Positions 53,501 through 64,000 of a stretch of 64,000 nucleotides of DNA are shown in pieces (position 1 is the first letter of the stretch; every line of letters starts with the position of its first letter). This DNA is from Arctopsyche grandis (taxonomy: Eukaryota > Arthropoda > Insecta > Trichoptera > Hydropsychidae). Below the pieces are notes generated by a model. The model was not told the origin of the DNA and did not search any database. It saw nothing but the letters and a program-made list of their open reading frames with translations. Position numbers and translations under genes: made by a program. The DNA is taken from NCBI RefSeq assembly GCF_051622035.1, contig NC_135355.1, positions 30,196,986 through 30,260,985 of the forward strand, given 5' to 3'.

Positions 53501-55989
53501 GGTATATAAAAATTAAACTTCTAGATATGAAATTTCAGTTCAATAGACTAAAATTTTTCTGAGAAAATCATAAAAAATCGTGATGTTCTAGAGTAAAAGT
53601 ACTACTTCCGGTTGAGAATTAAAAATTTCTATTACGAGTAAAAAAAAATCAAAATTTCAGGAGATAATTTAATCCAAAAACTTAAAAAAAGAGGACACTT
53701 GTAAGGACAGGTAAAATTGTCGGTTAACTTAAAAATTTGAAAAAAAAATTGTCGTATCGATAAGCATTCCAGTAACCGATACTAAGTTTCAGTTTGATGG
53801 GACTATCGGTGTTCAAAAAATCCCCAAAATACACAGACACGCACAAACATTTTTTCTAGATCATGAAAACGTGATCAGTAATCGATTCTGAGTTCGAATC
53901 AGTCAAAACGTCAAGATCGAATTTTCGTATGATCACAAAACTTAATTGTATTGTTATTTTACTATATTGTTACTACGTACATAGATAAATTTAAAAAAAA
54001 ATCTTGACTTGGGTCTCCAAACTATGGTCCGTACGACAGAATGTGGCCAGCGGCCGTCTTTGGTCTAGCCTGTAAATTAATTTTAAAGAATCTATAAAAA
54101 CCATAAATGGGTAACATGAACTCTAGTAAATTTCCAGAATGACCGAAAAAAATGTGTCTGGTTCAGTCCGGTTCTAGTAGTTCTTAAAATATTCCTTAAA
54201 TACTTAAAATATTTGAGCATTTTCCTAAAAGGTTTAGAAACCCCTGTTTGTAATCTCTAGTGGCGAGTAAGAAATGCAATTATTACAAACACTAACTAGA
54301 TTCACCGCACATGAATTATTTTAAGTATATCGATTGTTGGTGATTACCACTGTGGATTAAATAATATTTTTTTAATTCACAACATTATTGTCAAACTTAA
54401 CTTTCAGACGGTCGATTGCAAGCATTCGTGTCTGGACTACATTTAGCTTTCGTTCCGAATTACGAAGAAGATCAAAAGAAAGATGATATGATTATCCTAT
54501 CGAAAAAAAATATTGATAACAGAATACAGGAGTTGAAAATTGAATATAAGAATAGGTTTGTTTAATTATTCAATAATGCATCAGACACATTTTTTCTGAT
54601 GAGTACATTTATATTTTTTTCTGCTTTATTAATTCAGATTTCATGCGTGGAGATCATGGTCAGTGTGGTTGGTTAGTTGTGAAGTTCTTAATCTGCTGAA
54701 TCTGATGTTTCAAATCTATCTTACCGATGTGTTCTTAGGTGGATATTTTTGGGGCATCGGTAGCCAAGTTTGGAATAATGTTGATTGGGATGACTATTTG
54801 GATCCTTTGGATGTCGTGTTTCCCAAGGTTCGCTTGAAATTTTTATAATAATACATATAATTCGTTAATTTTATCGTTGAGTAAGTTTTTTTTCCGAATT
54901 TATAAGCACAATTTAATTGGATTTTTTTTTAAAGATTGGCAATGTCATACACGATTTTCAATGTGATTTCAAAATTGCATTTGAATATATAAGTTTTTGG
55001 GTGGTGAAAAATTTTCCGAATCGATTTGGGATAGTAAAATCGGTGATCGGATAAATGCACTCAAGAGAGTCGTACTCTCGAGACATCCAAAATTTTAATG
55101 ATGCTCAAGAACTAACGCAATAGAATTCTGCAATAAAGCGTCAAGGGGTATATGTATGTTATCCGAGGGTGCTAACCTTTTTTGTGGAATTCTATTACGT
55201 AAGTTCTTCTTGAGAGCCTTTGAAAATTAGGAAACAGTGAAATCATATTAGCTTCGATATACATAAATATCGTAGCCAGGGATCTCTACAACCAACAAAT
55301 AAGTGGCAAAATTATTTCAACTGTAGGCGAAGAGTACATATTAAGATCCATAATAATTTTTTATTTTACTTAAAAATACCTTTTGATTCTTTTTAAGGTC
55401 ACAAAATGTGTTTTTTATAAATATGGTCCTAGTGGTGTAATTCAGAATAATGACGCAATGTGTGTGATGGCTTTGAACGTAATCCATGAGAAGATTTTCA
55501 CAATTTTATGGTTTTGGTATGCGATCGTCTTCATCTTTACGGTTTTAGGTAAAAAATAATTTTTGATAATGCAGACAAAATTACCTGTTCTATATTATAT
55601 TTTTCTATATATATTTTTTTTTAGGTTTAATTCATCGATTTTTAGTTTTCATACTGTTTCCAAGATCTGTAGGTTTTAATCATTTCATGTTTAAGTACGC
55701 TTGCCCTGGGAATTATAAGAGTCAAACTTTAAACATTATTAGGAGGAATTGTTATTTCGGTGATTGGTTGTTCCTATATTATTTAGGCAAGAATATGAGA
55801 GTCTACGTTTTCAAGTGAGTATTATAGATGAATAAAATATTTTGCTTTTAACATATTGTGTTATTTTATTATATTTTTTTCAGAATGTTTTTAAAGGGTG
55901 TAGCAGAAGATTTTGACCGTGGTACATTGTCGAATACTGAAGACGTCGAAACAGTTGATGACATAGAAAAACATCCTCTAAAACCATGA
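50553..55989 (+). CDS. inx7: Innexin 7-like gap-junction protein (seven coding exons, 403 aa)
   Basis: Exons: 50553-50801, 52715-52892, 54408-54555, 54638-54827, 55398-55548, 55625-55814, 55884-55989, all with GT/AG introns; summed length 1212 bases including stop, in frame throughout. First-loop cysteines fall at C56 and C75, the signature YYQWV at 116-120, second-loop cysteines at C259 and C277. Residues RQYVGEHIKCLSD, NTYCFF, YYQWVPFVLFAQAL and EKIFTILWFWYA resemble fly inx7 more than inx2. Exon 3 encodes the variable cytoplasmic loop and is the least conserved part. The C-terminus is short (ends KHPLKP). Four hydrophobic segments are present. An acceptor immediately before the ATG implies a spliced leader. 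Introns 1 and 2 (1.9 and 1.5 kb) are full of transposons. Gap-junction subunit; inx7 in flies acts in nervous system and embryonic epithelia. Confidence 0.93.
50925..51589. mobile_element. hAT-like element in inx7 intron 1
   Basis: Left TAGGAGTCCAAATT and right ATTTGGGACCCCTG resemble the ends of 48803-49650. Flanking octamers GTACTAAT and GTAGCAAT match at six of eight positions. A separate CAGTGGCGGCTCATCC terminus near 51040 suggests a second, nested insertion with an undefined right end. ATATTCGAATAT palindromes occur near both ends. Confidence 0.5.
51737..52622 (-). mobile_element. hAT element with 8-bp duplication in inx7 intron 1
   Basis: Ends TAGGGTTTCTGA on both sides in inverted order, with CCCGGGACACGGG subterminal repeats; perfect duplication ATACATAC (51729-51736 and 52623-52630). 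The minus strand from about 52076 to 51955 still encodes the hAT dimerisation signature (KRVFSIAGNF, then RIRLSD and LVFLKSY). The rest of the transposase is deleted or decayed. Confidence 0.88.
53020..53995 (+). repeat. Dispersed CCGGAAGT repeat in inx7 intron 2
   Basis: Opposite orientation to the 42.7-kb copy. Motif positions are partly mutated (ACTTCCGATT, ACTTCCGGCT, ACATCCGGTT, ACTTCCGGTT). Ends with GATCAGTAATCGATTCTGAG, then TACTACGTACATAGATAAA, the same terminus as at 42720 in reverse. Confidence 0.7.
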
Positions 55990-55995
55990 TGCCTA

Positions 55996-56001
55996 AATAA
56001 A
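55996..56001 (+). terminator. Poly(A) signal of the inx7-like gene
   Basis: AATAAA seven bases after the stop codon (CCTAAATAAATATATG). A Tc1-like element begins only 50 bases further, so the 3' UTR is short or extends into the transposon. Confidence 0.55.
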
Positions 56002-56051
56002 TATATGTACATATTTCTACTTTATCTACGTTTGTATGTACTTTGTATGTA

Positions 56052-56795
56052 CAGTCCCTGACCAGAATATTACGCCACCCCTCTCAAGATGCGTTTGGGT
56101 AAATTTGTCACGGTCGTAAATAACTCATTATGGGAACTTTTGGCCTCATTTTTTTTGTGATCTTATCCTTAAATGCAACTCTATTCACTAGTAAAAAATA
56201 TCGGTGGATTATCCCTCAAAAGGTCTTCAAAAACAAAAGAAAGATGTTTGAAATCGGTTTGCGTCTGAATTTTGTTCAATATTGACTTGCGTTTCCGTTA
56301 AAATCATTCATTATTTTGTGAAAAGCACTGTGTTTTTTTCTCTTTTACTGCAACTTTATCATATTTCTAAGGTAAGTTGGTATTTAATATCTCGAAATTT
56401 TACTTTGTTTTATGATTTAAATTGCTTGTAAAACTTTTATTGGATTTTTTTAGATGGGTAGAAAATCAGATCTTTCTAATGAAAAAATTGCAAGCATTAC
56501 ATCATTATTAAATACAGGAAAGTTTTCTCAAAACAAAATCGCGACAATGGAGGGTGTTAGTAGGGCGTCTATTAGAAAAATAAAACAAAATCTGGAGACT
56601 GATTGCGACCCCACACTCGATCGGCGAGCTATGAGTGGTACTAAAAAAAAATTTGGCCCTCGTGTGGATCGAAAAATCGCCAGGCTTGTTTCCAAGAATC
56701 GATTTATTGCAAAAAAAAATATTCAACAAAAATTAAAGGACGAAAACGTGAAATATCTACGTCAACAATACGACGTCGTTTCTGGTCAGGGACTG
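56052..56795 (+). mobile_element. Deleted Tc1/mariner-type element
   Basis: Ends CAGTCCCTGACCAGAA and its inverse, flanked by TA on both sides (56050-56051 and 56796-56797), the Tc1/mariner target. 744 bp; carries only the start of the transposase gene and lacks the catalytic DDE part. The inverted end is short (about 16 bp). Confidence 0.85.
56454..56795 (+). pseudogene. Tc1-type transposase, N-terminal fragment
   Basis: Begins MGRKSDLSNEKIASI with a helix-turn-helix (GKFSQNKIATMEGVSRASIRK) and continues to a second HTH-like region (KIARLVSKNRFIAKKNI), the two DNA-binding modules of Tc1/Tc3 transposases. The sequence then jumps to the right end of the element, and the frame runs out by chance to 56867. 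No catalytic residues remain. Confidence 0.8.
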
Positions 56796-56867
56796 TATAT
56801 GCGTATTAACAAAGATGCCGTTAGTCTTAAAAAAATATTTTTAGTTTATTTCAAGTACTCGAAATAA

Positions 56868-57129
56868 TCAAGAGTACACATGATCATTTTTTTGAATTTT
56901 TGCTTGTTTTTTCAAATTATTACGTCAGAATTTTTTTATTTGCAGTCATCATTTAATGAGAAGTATTTTCTTTTCAGTCAGTTATAATTGTAATGACTTT
57001 TTATTTTGATTGAATATCAATAATGTTTTCATTTTTAGTTTTATTAATTTCTTCGATAGTTTTGTTTTACAGAAAAAGATAAATATATAATTTAAAAATA
57101 GTAATCGTAAATGTTAGTAACTAATTAAA
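56868..57129. other. Gene-less AT-rich spacer
   Basis: Nothing supported between the Tc1-like element and the next Helitron. Confidence 0.4.
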
Positions 57130-57446
57130 TCTAATATATAATTTGGAAAGAGACTTTGTACATATATATGTATGTATGTATATATGTATGTATCCTTCGT
57201 TCGTAGAAATCCGTGACGTCATCGAACAAATAATTCGCTTTTTTCCGATTCAAAGGATTCTATACTTACTATATATGTTTGTTTGTTCGTGACAATCAAT
57301 TTAATAAAAAAAACAAATGAGTATTCAAATAAATGTATATAAAATAAAACTATTCAAATAAATTTAATAAAATGTTTACTATTAGATTAGTCATGTTTAA
57401 GCGGTTTATATTACAAATACCGAGTGAAGCCGGGTAATACAGCTAG
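57130..57446 (+). mobile_element. Non-autonomous Helitron copy (317 bp)
   Basis: A|TCTAATATATAATTTGGAAAG start, GATCC/GTGACGTCATCGAAC block, hairpin CCGAGTGAAGCCGGG, then TAATACAG and CTAG|T. The most complete copy of the main family. Confidence 0.88.
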
Positions 57447-58077
57447 TTTACTATATTTCTTGTTAATTTCGGCTAAAAAGTTATAATGAAAGTGAATGAG
57501 TGGGTGAGACTACTTGGGTTTTATTACGCGTATCGTATAGTTGTTTGACGCGTTGAAGTCTCTCCTGAGTCCGACAGGTAAAGTTCACTCAGGTGTGTTG
57601 ACCCGTTGTATAATGTTGCACGATGCTCGTTGCATGAACACAATAAACCGGGAAGATGTGCAAATAATTGTAAATTAGGGGGGGGGGGGGGAGAGGATTC
57701 ATATTTTGCGAGATATATCTTTGCTTACGTCGTACTCGCGAGACGATTGCTCGTTACACTCCAATATTAATCTGTCACCAAATTTTGTAACGTTTGGTAA
57801 CAATTTTACAAAGTCTTTCATGTATACCTACTGAGTATTTATTGTAGGTGGCGCATAACGTAATATCTATAATTATGTAAATTTTTCAATTACAGTATTT
57901 ATTTTATTTTATTTTTACATACATATATACATATGTGTCATTACAGGAACCACTCCAAGGCGATACATAAGATTAGATTAATTTTTTGTACTTAAGTAGG
58001 TAAAAACAATTTTTTCGTTAACAATTAGTTCAGAATCGATTTTAACATAACAGTACATACATAGAATTATAGAATAC
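57447..58077. other. Gene-less stretch
   Basis: A G-run at 57677-57691; otherwise AT-rich with no supported gene. Confidence 0.35.
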
Positions 58078-58087
58078 ATAGAATACA

Positions 58088-59164
58088 TAGAAGTCAATTA
58101 TTACTAATCAATATCAATTAAATCATTCAATCCTTAACACGTCATCTTCTATTAAGGATCTTGGTGTAATACTCAATAATAAACTAGATTTCTCTGAACA
58201 TATTTCTTTTATTACCAACAAAGCATTTAAATCTCTTGGATTCCTACTCCGCTCAACAAAACCCTTTAATGATCCTTATGTACTAAAATTACTTTATTTT
58301 TCCTTTGTAAGGTCTCACCTTGAATTTGCCTTAATTATCTGGTCACCTTTTTATTTATCCCATATTAATTGTATTGAGAAAGTTCAACTTAAATTTATTA
58401 AATCCTTACGCTACCTTTTTCCTACCTATACCCATTCTACTGTTTCCGACATTTTAAAAATCCTTTCTTTTAACAATCTTTCTGTCAGGCGATGACATTC
58501 TGATGCTATATTCTTCTTTAAGCTCATAAATGGTTTCCTTGATTGTTCTGATTTACTGAATAAGGTTAATTTCAGAATCCCAGTTGATCCTTTCAATACT
58601 AATTCCCAAAAATATTTTTATCTGCAGCGCGTTTATCGTATGTTTAACGGAGAGCTGAATGAGGTTGATCTGTGTGGTATTTCCCTACATCAATTCAGGT
58701 CTAACATCAAGAGAATCTTGACCGATTGATTCATTTTTTCTCCTATTCTATTTTTCCAATATTTCCATTATTTTTATACTTTAGTTTAGTTATGAAATGT
58801 GCTATTTAATCATATTATAGCTTTCATTCTTTTCCTTTTCATTTGTTTATTTTGTATTTACCTTTTTCATTTGTTTTTTATATTTGTAAATTTCAATTTC
58901 TTCTTATATTCTATCTTATAACCTTTTCCAAATATTTTAATACTATAGTTTAATTATGCAATGTACTACATATTTTGTCATGCCTTTATTCTTTACTTTT
59001 TAATTTGTTTTCCTTATATTTATCTTTTTCATTTTTGTAAAAATCTATTATTGGACTCGGATGTTACATATATTATTTATTTACTTTTTGTTTATTTATA
59101 CCTATCTCTGTACATCCTGTCTGTTGATTTTTCAATTAATAAAATAAAAAAAAAAAAAAAATAA
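58088..59164 (+). mobile_element. 5'-truncated LINE (CR1/Jockey-type) with A-rich tail
   Basis: From about 58133 to 58729 one frame encodes the end of a reverse-transcriptase protein (KDLGVILNNKLDFSEH, then RSHLEFALIIWSP and QLKFIKSLR), broken by one TGA at 58493. A long T-rich 3' UTR follows, ending in an A-rich tail at 59143-59163. ATAGAATACA occurs just before (58078-58087) and just after (59165-59174), a likely 10-bp target duplication. The catalytic core is absent. Confidence 0.85.
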
Positions 59165-59285
59165 ATAGAATACAAAATAGAGACATGTATGGACAGTCAA
59201 CAAATTTTTTGAAACATGGCAAATTTGTGAGAAATACATTATGTAAGTAGCTTTTTGTATGTTCAACAAATTTGAGATGCTAATA

Positions 59286-59426
59286 TACTGAGCAACAAAA
59301 TATCACGCTCATTACTCGTAAACGATCACCAACCAACAAAAATCATTATCATATTTGAATTCAGTGGGTTAAACCTAGTAACGATTGGTTAGTCTCGGCT
59401 CTGGTATTTTTTTTTGTTGCTCAGTG
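59286..59426. mobile_element. Mariner-type MITE
   Basis: Ends TACTGAGCAACAAAA and the inverse of CACTGAGCAACAAAA, flanked by TA (59284-59285 and 59427-59428). 141 bp, palindromic termini, no coding capacity. Confidence 0.7.
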
Positions 59427-59767
59427 TAACCAGTAGTGTCACCCCAATTTTGGAACAACGGGTTTCCAAATTTTTTTTCAAAATTATTTTAAAAATATCT
59501 ATATGTATGTATTTACGTGTGTACATATATATGTATACATTTATTTCACCCAAGGCACTATTAAATGAAAGTTCAATAAATTTTCAAGACTTATATGAAT
59601 TTTTAGGTTAAATAACGGGTTTCCGGAATTTTGATTAATAAAAGGTTTCAAAAAATGTAGATTTAACAAAAGGTTTTCGAAAACTCATGGAAACCATAAT
59701 AACTCGAATTTTCGAAAAACTGTGGGGGAAGATATGGATTTATTAGATCCGTCACAGCAATTAAAAA

Positions 59768-59830
59768 GTTTTGAACCCACGACCTATCTCTTGGTATGCA
59801 ATAGCTCTACCAGTGCACTTACACGCTGTA
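59768..59830 (-). repeat. tRNA-like sequence (SINE head or tRNA relic)
   Basis: On the minus strand: AAGTGCACTGGTAGAGC (A-box-like, with the GGTAGAGC of a D arm), then about 25 bases and GTGGGTTCAAAAC (B-box-like T arm). The anticodon stem and acceptor stem do not pair well, so this is more likely a SINE or tRNA relic than a functional tRNA. Confidence 0.4.
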
Positions 59831-61883
59831 ATATATTTACATACATATATTTGAGTAAAAAAAATTACTGAGAACTTGTATGACTGAATGACTTTTAGTG
59901 ATGTTGTTATGAATATAGCTTTTAACGAGTGTTATTCCAATTTTTTTTTGGAACTATAGATTAATTTAGTTTTTTTTAATTCGATTTACATATAATCAAA
60001 GTGTATATATTTTTATGTGATTATTTTAGTTTACATTTGCTGTACTTGTATTATTCGAGTTACTAATTTAGTAACTCGTAAAGTTTATTACCGGTGATTA
60101 CGAATTTAATTCATGTTGCAATGATTTAAATGAATTTATTGTCCTCTCCAAAATCACCTGTTGATATACAGGCACAACAGTAGTATGTAAAATAAAATAA
60201 TTTTATAAATATTTGATTATCTTTTTCTGATTTGTAATGTTTTAATTAATACATTTTTTTTGTTTTATAAATATTTATAGAAAATACTTTTTTTATTATT
60301 AATTTCGATAATATAATACATATATTACAGATTGATAACAAGCTAACGTTAACTTGCCTGAAGATTAATGTTTAACTGGTAAAAAAATATTATAAAAAAG
60401 ACTTTAGGTTAAATATTAGAAAATAGAACTTTTGCTAATTAATCGTCATTTTAATTGGATTCCATTATAAAAATGTACTTTTTATAATACCTGTAATACT
60501 TACAAGTGTGTAACATCGTGCAACATTTTCTCTCAATTTTAAGGATATAACGTCTGGATAGATTCTCATGTGAACTGTTTCTGCCGTGTACTATTTCCCA
60601 CGATATACATACATATATTCGAATATTAAAAATGATATATGTATTTACATGCATCAATTAAAAGCTTTCGTATACCTAGAGGCTAGTGGTGACGAACTAT
60701 AGAAGTAATTCATAATCTTTTTCAACTGCTTCGATTTTAATTATTCATTTGATATGTATCTTAACTTAATTCTAATGATTGTATGTACCATGTAATGTAA
60801 TTTTAATGATAGTATGTCAACAATCAACGTTCTCGGTCATAATCCTAAGCTTAATCCCTTGTTTTCACAACACACATTATAATTGTTCATTGTTTATGTA
60901 TAAGTACATATGTATATTGTGCTAATTTCTCCGTATATTGATTTTAACTATCCTATATGTATGTATATTGCTTATCTGTGAATATTTTTAATTATTTATC
61001 AAAACGTTAAATATAATAATGTAATAATAAATATAATATAAAGTATGTAATATAATATAAAGTAAGTGGTTTAAAGTATGTAACTTCAAGTATGCTATAA
61101 TACTTCAAATATCAAATAGCAACGTTTCGTATCAAGATAGTTGTCATTTTAAATTACACGTACATACATTTCTTTATAATCTTCGATTGTATCATTGTTT
61201 GTTAACAAGTATTAATCAATACATATATTTCACATTATACATTACAAAATACAATGATAGGGGTTTTTCAAGATGGTTTTGTTTCGAAAGAGATTGTAAC
61301 GATTGATAATATTTTTTTCTATATATTATCTTTGAAGCATAGCTGTATTCTGTAAGAATATTCCATTTATCATCAGAGATTATTTTGTACTTTATATACA
61401 CTCATTTTTTAAATAAAATTCACCGCCCACCTAGAAAGTCATTCCTTATTGGGCAAAAATTTTCCCCCCCCCTGGGAAAAGCTGTAATGACGCCCCTGAT
61501 ATTAAATGAGATAGATAAAGTAATTTTTAAAATGTAAATAAGTTTATATTTTATAAATCTTTTCCATCAAGGAAAAAGTAAATGAGGACAATAGAAATAT
61601 TATAATCAAGCAATTTCCTTTGCTTGCATTATTCACAGAAAATAGCTGTTATTTAAACCGCAGACAGTTTTTTTGTAGTTTGACATGTGTTTTGAATACT
61701 AAAAAAATCAGTGTCAGATAAGCGAATTTGAGACTGAATTTTCAATCAGGGGCGCTCAACTACTCATTTTGATAAGCAGAACGTTGTGTTGTATTGCAAT
61801 ATATGTATGTACATACATACATAGGTGTAGCAATTTCCATGTGCTGGGCACGTACACATACATAGTACACCCATATAATAGAT
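59831..61883. other. Gene-less AT-rich stretch
   Basis: Two kilobases without a convincing frame. A hAT-like right terminus (TAATGACGCCCCTG, ending 61499) and a left-type terminus (CAGGGGCGCTCAAC, about 61748) are isolated and were not paired. Confidence 0.35.
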
Positions 61884-62093
61884 TTGCATAACTTCCTATC
61901 GGATGGTAAACATTGGTCTATATCGGAGTGTGTGTATGTAGGAGGTCGTCAGTGCAATGAGTTAATGGGAGTTGCAATAGCCGCAATTGCCTATCAATGC
62001 CACGGTTGGGGTCGCCATATTAAATGTCGTCACAGGCATGGGTATAATTTTCTCATTTTCCAATTGAAAAATGAAAAACGTCCTCGTCTAAAA

Positions 62094-62147
62094 ATGGCAC
62101 GTAAAACAAAACAAACTGATTCAATCAATAAACTGGAAACAAATATG
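62094..62147 (+). CDS. Candidate first coding exon of an unidentified gene
   Basis: An ATG in an excellent context (AAAAATGGCACG) starts MARKTKQTDSINKLETNM and is followed by a strong donor (ATG|GTAAGT). The frame is open upstream to 61884, but the better start is at 62094. The upstream 200 bases are less AT-rich (about 61920-62040) and could be the leader. No continuation was found in the last 1.8 kb, so the remaining exons would lie beyond the window. Family unknown. Confidence 0.38.
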
Positions 62148-62313
62148 GTAAGTCACTTTTCAAATTTACTATGATAATGTTATTTAATGCACAGCTCATC
62201 CTAACACACTTAAATGTAAAGACACGCAGTAATGGTAGGATACTAAGTTCATGCTGAATCATACGGCATGGACGTGTTCGTGGTTTCCAGCTGTGATGGG
62301 TGTATCTTCATGT

Positions 62314-62694
62314 CAATGTTAATTCGTACGATCATATTATTTCGACAAATTTCTTCTACATTTCTTTAAATATATTAATCACAATTATCGACCACTGACA
62401 AACCTATGTCAATACAAGGATAAAATATTACTGAAAACACTCCAGAGGTTGAGTTTTGCCCTGGATAGCGAAAGTATAGATTAGGCATGCTAACCGCTGC
62501 TATGTCAAATCTGTATCGTCGTGTTTCTTCGCAAAACTCACCCTTGGAATGTTTTCAGTGATATTTTATCCTTGTATTGACATACAAACATACATATGTA
62601 CCTTACATAGGTTTGACAGTGATTGATAGCGGTGATTTTCATATTTGAAGAAATGTTGAATGTCGAAATAATAAGACCTTACGAACTAACAATG
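62314..62694. mobile_element. Fold-back MITE, complete member of its family
   Basis: Left GTTAATTCGTACGATCATAT, ATTATTTCGACA, AATACAAGGATAAAATATTA, AACACTCCAGAGG; the right half repeats these in reverse (CCTTGGAATGTTTTCAGTGA ... ACGAACTAAC). About 381 bp. Partial copies at 37025 and 47424. No target duplication identified. Confidence 0.7.
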
Positions 62695-63503
62695 ATATTA
62701 ATCTTACGAATTACACTATCAATATGTATCGTGATTCTACATAGTATTGTGGATTTCAAAACAACCCGGATTCACCACTGATTATCAGGATACTTACCTA
62801 TTAATGACTATTACGCTATCAATACGAATCGCATGATAATATTGAGAGTGTGACAGGCTTCAAAGACATGAACACAAGTCTATGAACAGCTGGAGTTAAT
62901 CTAAGCGTTCCGTACTGTACTTTTGAGCGTGTTCTTACATACAATGTCCATGAATTGTTAATTGATATGGCAAATTTAATTTATTTATCTAGGCGAGTTG
63001 TTTAAAATTGGAAACTGGAGTACGCATCTAATACCGTAGTCCAGGCAGGTCATTAAGTAATTGGTCAGTAATGAAGCAATCTATCTCGCGTTTCATGTCC
63101 AAGATCTGCATGCTCCGCGGCCGGCGAAGGGGTCAATTGGATGCTTCGTGTCTTGAGAATTAGCCGTGGCCATTAGATCGGTGCGGATCACATGGTACTC
63201 GCTAATTCCATGTCCAAGACAAATCGTCATTGTCGTTTCGTGTACCAACCGACGGTCTAACGGACGGATCAATTTGAACCCCTTGATTGTTCACTATATA
63301 CCTACATATACATAGTACTAAGGTAAGTCGAGAATTGAAGAATAAAACAGTTATCAATTTGTATCGCAAACCATAGGATGTCTCAAAATTAGTTTTGGAT
63401 TTTTTTCCATATATACTCAAAGAGACAGTCATGTTTCTGAATTTAATTCTGACATCTAAAATATTACATATGTATTCTTCTCAACCTTGAACCTTGTAAA
63501 GAG
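62695..63503. other. Gene-less stretch
   Basis: A moderately GC-rich region (63100-63260) has no coherent reading frame. Nothing supported. Confidence 0.35.
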
Positions 63504-64000
63504 CAGTGGTGTAGTGGGGCGGGCGCGGCTCGGCACGGCACGCCGGTTAATATTTAATGCATTTCCAATATGAAGACCAACATTTATTTGTTGTAAATTA
63601 TTATTTTTAAATAGTGGGCAAATGGGCAAGTGCCAAGGCTACTCGATGTGAGAGGCGCCAAAGGCGCCTCTCGCCTACTTTTTTAATAAAAAATAACATT
63701 TGAGATTAATTCAATGTGTTTTTGAAATATCCATTTGTATATACATATGGTATTTTTAACTGATGATGGCTTATTGACTTAACTGAACAAAATTTAGAAA
63801 ACCAAGGGATAACACATGCTCAAAAATAGTTGGAAATAGACTGTGATCGATTTCTAAATGAACTTAAATGTTTAAAACTTAAATTACAAAGTTTTTACGA
63901 GGGTAAAGACCCCAGGAGAATGTATCACATTGATATTTTAAATATACTATGTATGTATAATAGATAGATCAGAGTTACAAGAATCCTATCTCAATATCGA
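63504..64000 (+). mobile_element. Decayed hAT element reaching the window edge
   Basis: Begins with a hAT-type terminus CAGTGGTGTAGTGGGGCGGG. Further in, short coding traces are seen in shifting frames (DCDRFLNELKCLKLKLQSFY, then ELQESYLNI), of the kind found before the dimerisation region of ZMYM-like hAT transposases. The right end lies outside. Confidence 0.4.

Noticed and set aside
59768-59830. Functional tRNA gene on the minus strand
   Set aside because: A- and B-box-like sequences are present, but anticodon and acceptor stems do not pair; kept only as a tRNA-like repeat.

Overview
This window looks like nuclear DNA from a holometabolous insect, most probably a lepidopteran or close relative. 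It is AT-rich, full of TACATA/TATG microsatellite, and packed with small non-autonomous transposons. The supported protein-coding genes are animal-type: three innexins (invertebrate gap-junction proteins) and a SAM-domain protein. The genus cannot be fixed from the sequence alone.

Layout. At 1-820 there are only fragments: a candidate membrane-protein exon cut by the window edge and a THAP-like first exon. Positions 3000-11800 are mostly repeats: a TRIM-like LTR pair, hAT and TTAA-type MITEs, Helitrons with GC-rich arrays, and a 247-bp palindrome built partly from an innexin fragment. An inx2-like innexin lies on the minus strand at 11830-12933. Then come GC-rich minisatellites (13.1-15.3 kb), a hAT transposon with intact target-site duplications and a broken transposase (15793-18513), and more repeats to 24.3 kb. 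The innexin-2 gene is at 27677-28756 (minus), with a GC-rich upstream region and a transposon-poor AT-rich block downstream. A single-exon gene at 38080-40212 combines about 30 heptapeptide repeats with a polyhomeotic-type SAM domain. A seven-exon innexin-7-like gene runs on the plus strand from 50553 to 55989, with transposons in its introns. The last 8 kb holds a Tc1-like remnant, a Helitron, a LINE tail, a candidate first exon (62094-62147) and a hAT relic at the right edge.

How the genes relate. Innexins oligomerise into gap junctions and hemichannels. inx2 and inx7 also lie close together in Drosophila, with ogre, so this is probably a conserved innexin neighbourhood, here with an additional inx2-like paralogue. 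All three proteins keep the YYQWV signature and two cysteines per extracellular loop. The inx2-like gene is AT-rich and ordinary for the region, whereas inx2 is strikingly GC-rich.

Most promising observations: (i) the palindrome carrying both orientations of the inx2-like fourth membrane segment, a possible hairpin-RNA locus; (ii) the intronless heptad-repeat/SAM gene; (iii) a dispersed repeat carrying CCGGAAGT (an ETS-type site) about every 150 bp; (iv) a minimal LTR-29 bp-LTR element. All boundaries were read by eye; no alignment or database search was run.
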